Shown here piece by piece: positions 5,403 to 7,845 of a stretch of 7,845 nt of DNA. The DNA comes from Trueperaceae bacterium (lineage in GTDB: Bacteria; Deinococcota; Deinococci; Deinococcales; Trueperaceae). Position 1 is the first letter of the stretch. Each line of letters starts with the position of its first letter. The stretch lies in NCBI GenBank assembly GCA_024636105.1, contig JAGXHO010000100.1:1-7845 (forward strand). Reading direction: 5' to 3'. A program made the position numbers and the translations under genes. Under the pieces are notes generated by a model that saw only the letters and a list, made by a program, of their open reading frames with translations, was not told the DNA's origin and made no database searches.

Positions 5403-7076
5403 GTGCATCGGTCCTTCCCCGCCCTGTTCGCCCTCGCTGCCGCCCTGCTGCTCGGCGGTTGCTCCCTGCTGCTGCCCGCACGCCTCGGCGTCACGCCCAC
5501 CACGCGCGTCGTCGACCTCGCGACCGGAACGACCACCACCTTCACGGTCACGAACGACGGAGCGGCCGGCTCCGTCCTCCACTGGAGCTTCGTGTCCGAA
5601 GGCCTGGACGCCTGGCCCGCCTCGGGCACGCTCGCGGCAGGCGGCTCCGCTTCGGTGCTCGCCGTCGCGCCGACCGCCGCCGAAGGGACGACGCTCACCG
5701 GCCGCTTCGTCGCGGCGCGCCAAGAGGTGGCGGTGACCGTCGAGGTCGTCCGAGGACCTGCGATCACCTGCGACCCGGACGCGGCGTTCGCAGCCACGTC
5801 GGAAGGCAGCGTCCGCCTGCTGGTCGGCTACCGCCGCGACGTCGTCGGCACGTCCACGGCCCGCGCGGACGGCGCGCGCGCCACCACGGCGCTCGCCGGC
5901 GCGTTCGGCGCCGTCGTCGAGCGCGCGGGCCACGGCACCGAGTTCGACGTGGTGCGTGCGTCGGTCGCCAGCGCGGACGGTCTGCTGACCGCCCTGCGCG
6001 CTCGGAGCGACGTGGCGTTCGCCGTGCGCGACGTGCCGATCGCGCGCTCTGAGGCCCCGAACGACGCCCTCTACGGCGTCCAGTGGAACCTCTCGTCGTT
6101 CGGCGCCGAGTTCGCATGGGACTGGATCGACCTCCTTCCCGAAGGCATCGAGCCCGTCGTCCTGGCCATCGTGGACGACGGCGTCGCGGTCGATCACGTC
6201 GACTTCGCCGCGCGGACGCTTCCCGGCTGGGACGCGTTCGGCAACGACGCCGACGTCCGCAACTGCACCGATCACGGCACGCACGTCGCCGGCATCGCCG
6301 GCGCGGCTCGAGGCGACGCGGTCGGCGTCGCGGGCGTCGCGTCCACCGATTGGGTGCGGCTCCTGCCGGTCAAGGCCTGGCCCGACACCACCGATCCGCG
6401 CGCGACCACCGGGATCGTCGCGATCGTCGACGCGATGCGCTGGGCGGGGGGCTTGCCCGTGACGGGGTTCCCGCACAACGCCTTCCCGGCCGACGTGATC
6501 AACCTGAGCCTCGGGACGCCCAGCGCCTCGGTCGACGTGGCGTTCCGTTCCGTCATCGAGGAGCTCCAGGCGCTCGGCGTGGTCGTCGTCGCTGCCTCGG
6601 GGAACAACAACACGGGCGCCGAGCCACCCGTCGCCGACGGCGTCCAGTACCCCGCCGCCTCCGGCGCCATCGCGGTCGGCGCCGTCGACCACACCCTCGA
6701 ACGCTCGTGGTTCAGCTCCTTCGGGCCAGGCCTCGACCTGATGGCGCCCGGCGGCGCGGCGCCGCCGGGGGGCGGCTGCTCGGCCGTCACCAGCACCGGG
6801 GTAGCGTACGCGAGCGGTGCAGCCAGCGAGACCTGGACCTGCAAGGCGGGCACGTCGATGGCCACGCCCTTCGTGGCGGGCGCCGCAGCGCTGCTGCTCG
6901 GCGCGGACCCCGCGGTGCGGGAAGCGCCCGATCGTGCTGCCCTGGTCGAGGCGCGGCTGCGCGACGCCGCCGCGCTCAGGCCCGGTACGAACCCCGACGA
7001 GTACGGCGCCGGCGTCCTCTGCCTCGACGCCCTGCTGACCACCACGCACGTCTGCGGCGAACCGGTCGCCCCGTGA
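5403..7076 (+). CDS. Lipoprotein subtilisin-like serine protease (S8)
   Basis: Secreted, membrane-anchored subtilase of 557 residues. The N-terminus is a lipoprotein signal: hydrophobic residues 5-17, then LLGGC with Cys20 as the lipidation site. Residues about 27-118 look like a beta-sandwich (BACON- or Ig-like, with [12 protein letters not shown] followed by a [10 protein letters not shown] turn). Residues about 120-216 resemble an inhibitor-I9-type propeptide, ending before [11 protein letters not shown] (220-230), the usual opening of a mature S8 domain. The catalytic triad is complete: Asp258 in AIVDDGV, His291 in DHGTHVAG and Ser485 in GTSMATPF, with oxyanion Asn401 in ASGNNN. The DDG form is more like kexins than the DTG/DSG of subtilisins. 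Six further cysteines (123, 288, 459, 480, 540, 551) could form disulfides outside the cytoplasm. GTG 5403 was chosen because it gives a proper signal peptide and follows a TACGAT box by 6 nt. Likely roles are peptide scavenging or envelope protein turnover; the substrate is unknown. Confidence 0.93.
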   Translation: MHRSFPALFALAAALLLGGCSLLLPARLGVTPTTRVVDLATGTTTTFTVTNDGAAGSVLHWSFVSEGLDAWPASGTLAAGGSASVLAVAPTAAEGTTLTGRFVAARQEVAVTVEVVRGPAITCDPDAAFAATSEGSVRLLVGYRRDVVGTSTARADGARATTALAGAFGAVVERAGHGTEFDVVRASVASADGLLTALRARSDVAFAVRDVPIARSEAPNDALYGVQWNLSSFGAEFAWDWIDLLPEGIEPVVLAIVDDGVAVDHVDFAARTLPGWDAFGNDADVRNCTDHGTHVAGIAGAARGDAVGVAGVASTDWVRLLPVKAWPDTTDPRATTGIVAIVDAMRWAGGLPVTGFPHNAFPADVINLSLGTPSASVDVAFRSVIEELQALGVVVVAASGNNNTGAEPPVADGVQYPAASGAIAVGAVDHTLERSWFSSFGPGLDLMAPGGAAPPGGGCSAVTSTGVAYASGAASETWTCKAGTSMATPFVAGAAALLLGADPAVREAPDRAALVEARLRDAAALRPGTNPDEYGAGVLCLDALLTTTHVCGEPVAP

Positions 7077-7083
7077 GCCGCGC

Positions 7084-7821
7084 CTAGAAGAGCTGGGCCA
7101 CCAAACGGCCGACCTGCACCAGCGCGACGACGACCACCAGCGCCGAGGCGACGCCGGCGAGCACGTCCACGCGTCGGTCGGCGGGCAGACCCTGGCGCGC
7201 GAAGCCCCAGAGCAGGCCGCCCAGGGCGCCCCCCACGTGGCCCCATAGCGAGACGTTCGGGATCGCGACCGACAGCAGGGCGATCATCGCCATCCACTGG
7301 AGCAGCGAGCGCAGCAGCGCTCGATCGACCGCACCGCGACCGCGCGCCACGTCGGCGAGCAGCGCGCCGGCGACGCCGAGCACCCCGCCCGACGCACCGA
7401 CCAAGACGAGCGTCTCACCTGCCTGGGCGACGCTCGTGAGGTACGCGCCCATGACCGTGCCCGCGACGAACGCCGTCGCGAGGTAGCCGGGGCCGCGGCG
7501 GAGCTCCACCATGCGGCCGATGTCGAACAGCACCCAGAGGTTGAAGCCAACGTGCACGAGGTTCCCGTGGACGAAGGCGTAGCTGACGAAACGCCACCAA
7601 ACGTCGAACTGAGCGCCGACGCCCAAGACGAATGCGGCCAAGGCGCTGCTCGCGTCCAGGCGCACGTTGCCGGCCACGAAGGGCCCGAAGCCTCGGTCGA
7701 GGAGCAGCTGGCCGACGAACGCCAGCGCGATCGTCGCCACGGCGGTCCAGGTCGCGGGCGTGCGCCCACGGGTGCGCGCCGGCGGCGGCGCGGGCTCACC
7801 GACGGCGTCCAGCGCCCGCAC
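7084..7821 (-). CDS. Rhomboid-family intramembrane serine protease
   Basis: A 245-residue polytopic membrane protease that cleaves transmembrane helices within the bilayer. Seen: an N-terminal cytosolic stretch rich in Pro and Arg (about 1-24), TM1 (25-43), a long L1 loop containing the WWR motif (75-77), TM2 with HxxxN (His90, Asn94), TM3 (112-131), TM4 with the nucleophile Ser144 in GASGG, TM5 (170-187), TM6 with the catalytic His195 in WGHVGG, and an additional C-terminal helix (about 217-238). This is the 6+1 layout. The Ser-His dyad and the oxyanion-side His/Asn are complete, so it should be active. The start is taken as GTG 7821, but the frame stays open to the window edge at 7845 (GGAAGG lies at 7839-7844 on the minus strand), so a start farther upstream is possible. 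It converges on the protease gene with 7 bp between stops and no terminator hairpin. Substrates are unknown. Confidence 0.94.
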   Translation of the reverse strand: MRALDAVGEPAPPPARTRGRTPATWTAVATIALAFVGQLLLDRGFGPFVAGNVRLDASSALAAFVLGVGAQFDVWWRFVSYAFVHGNLVHVGFNLWVLFDIGRMVELRRGPGYLATAFVAGTVMGAYLTSVAQAGETLVLVGASGGVLGVAGALLADVARGRGAVDRALLRSLLQWMAMIALLSVAIPNVSLWGHVGGALGGLLWGFARQGLPADRRVDVLAGVASALVVVVALVQVGRLVAQLF

Positions 7822-7845
7822 GTGCGGCCCGCGGCGCCCTTCCGG

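Noticed and set aside
6747..6769. Strong GC hairpin (9-bp arms cccggcggc/gccgccggg, 5-nt loop)
   Set aside because: It lies inside the protease gene and is explained by a Gly/Ala/Pro-rich loop (PGGAAPPGG) in a GC-rich codon bias; no sign of a terminator or regulatory role.
5112..7049. Minus-strand open frame of 645 codons opposite the protease gene
   Set aside because: The opposite strand encodes a complete lipoprotein subtilase with triad; this frame has no recognisable domain and overlaps the start of fni.
1..7845. tRNA/rRNA genes, CRISPR arrays, insertion-sequence ends, attachment sites
   Set aside because: Every long stretch is explained by coding genes; intergenic gaps are all under 100 bp and none shows such structure on reading.

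Overview
The window is very GC-rich, strongly coding DNA that reads as a bacterial chromosome segment. It holds seven protein genes and no RNA genes, insertion sequences or CRISPR. The gene mix (two-fold thioredoxin-like PDO protein, type 2 isopentenyl diphosphate isomerase, lipoprotein subtilase), together with starts that lack a Shine-Dalgarno sequence and sit 5-8 nt behind a TANNNT box, best fits Deinococcota, perhaps a Truepera-like lineage. A high-GC actinobacterium cannot be excluded. The affiliation is inference only.

Layout. Bases 1-2029 (minus strand) hold a type III polyketide synthase followed, with a 4-base GTGA overlap, by a flavin-dependent monooxygenase that runs off the left edge; together they look like a phenolic-lipid or alkylquinone-type pathway. 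An 84-bp divergent promoter region (2030-2113) separates them from a plus-strand multi-pass membrane protein (2114-2821). The 3' end of that gene overlaps by 88 bp the convergent gene for a PDO-type thiol oxidoreductase (2734-3444, minus). The start of the PDO gene is preceded by a G/C-tract dyad resembling CsoR/CstR-family operators. Bases 3527-5319 (minus) hold type 2 isopentenyl diphosphate isomerase (fni) and, 5 nt downstream, a short-chain dehydrogenase-like protein lacking the catalytic Tyr and Lys. A second divergent region (5320-5402) leads to a plus-strand lipoprotein subtilisin-like protease (5403-7076), which meets a minus-strand rhomboid protease (7084-7821) tail to tail with 7 bp between.

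How the genes fit together. The polyketide synthase and monooxygenase form one translationally coupled unit. fni and the SDR-like gene form a second unit, tied to isoprenoid supply by fni; the SDR role is unknown. The protease and rhomboid genes are only neighbours. The most unusual shared signal is regulatory: five of six visible transcription-unit or gene starts carry an exact TANNNT hexamer 5-8 nt before the start codon, with no clear -35 or ribosome binding site, as expected for leaderless mRNAs. The sixth (PDO) has TATACC there, overlapped by the dyad. No clearly novel multi-gene system was found; the best leads are the operator at the PDO gene, the degenerate SDR paired with fni, and the coupled polyketide synthase and hydroxylase.
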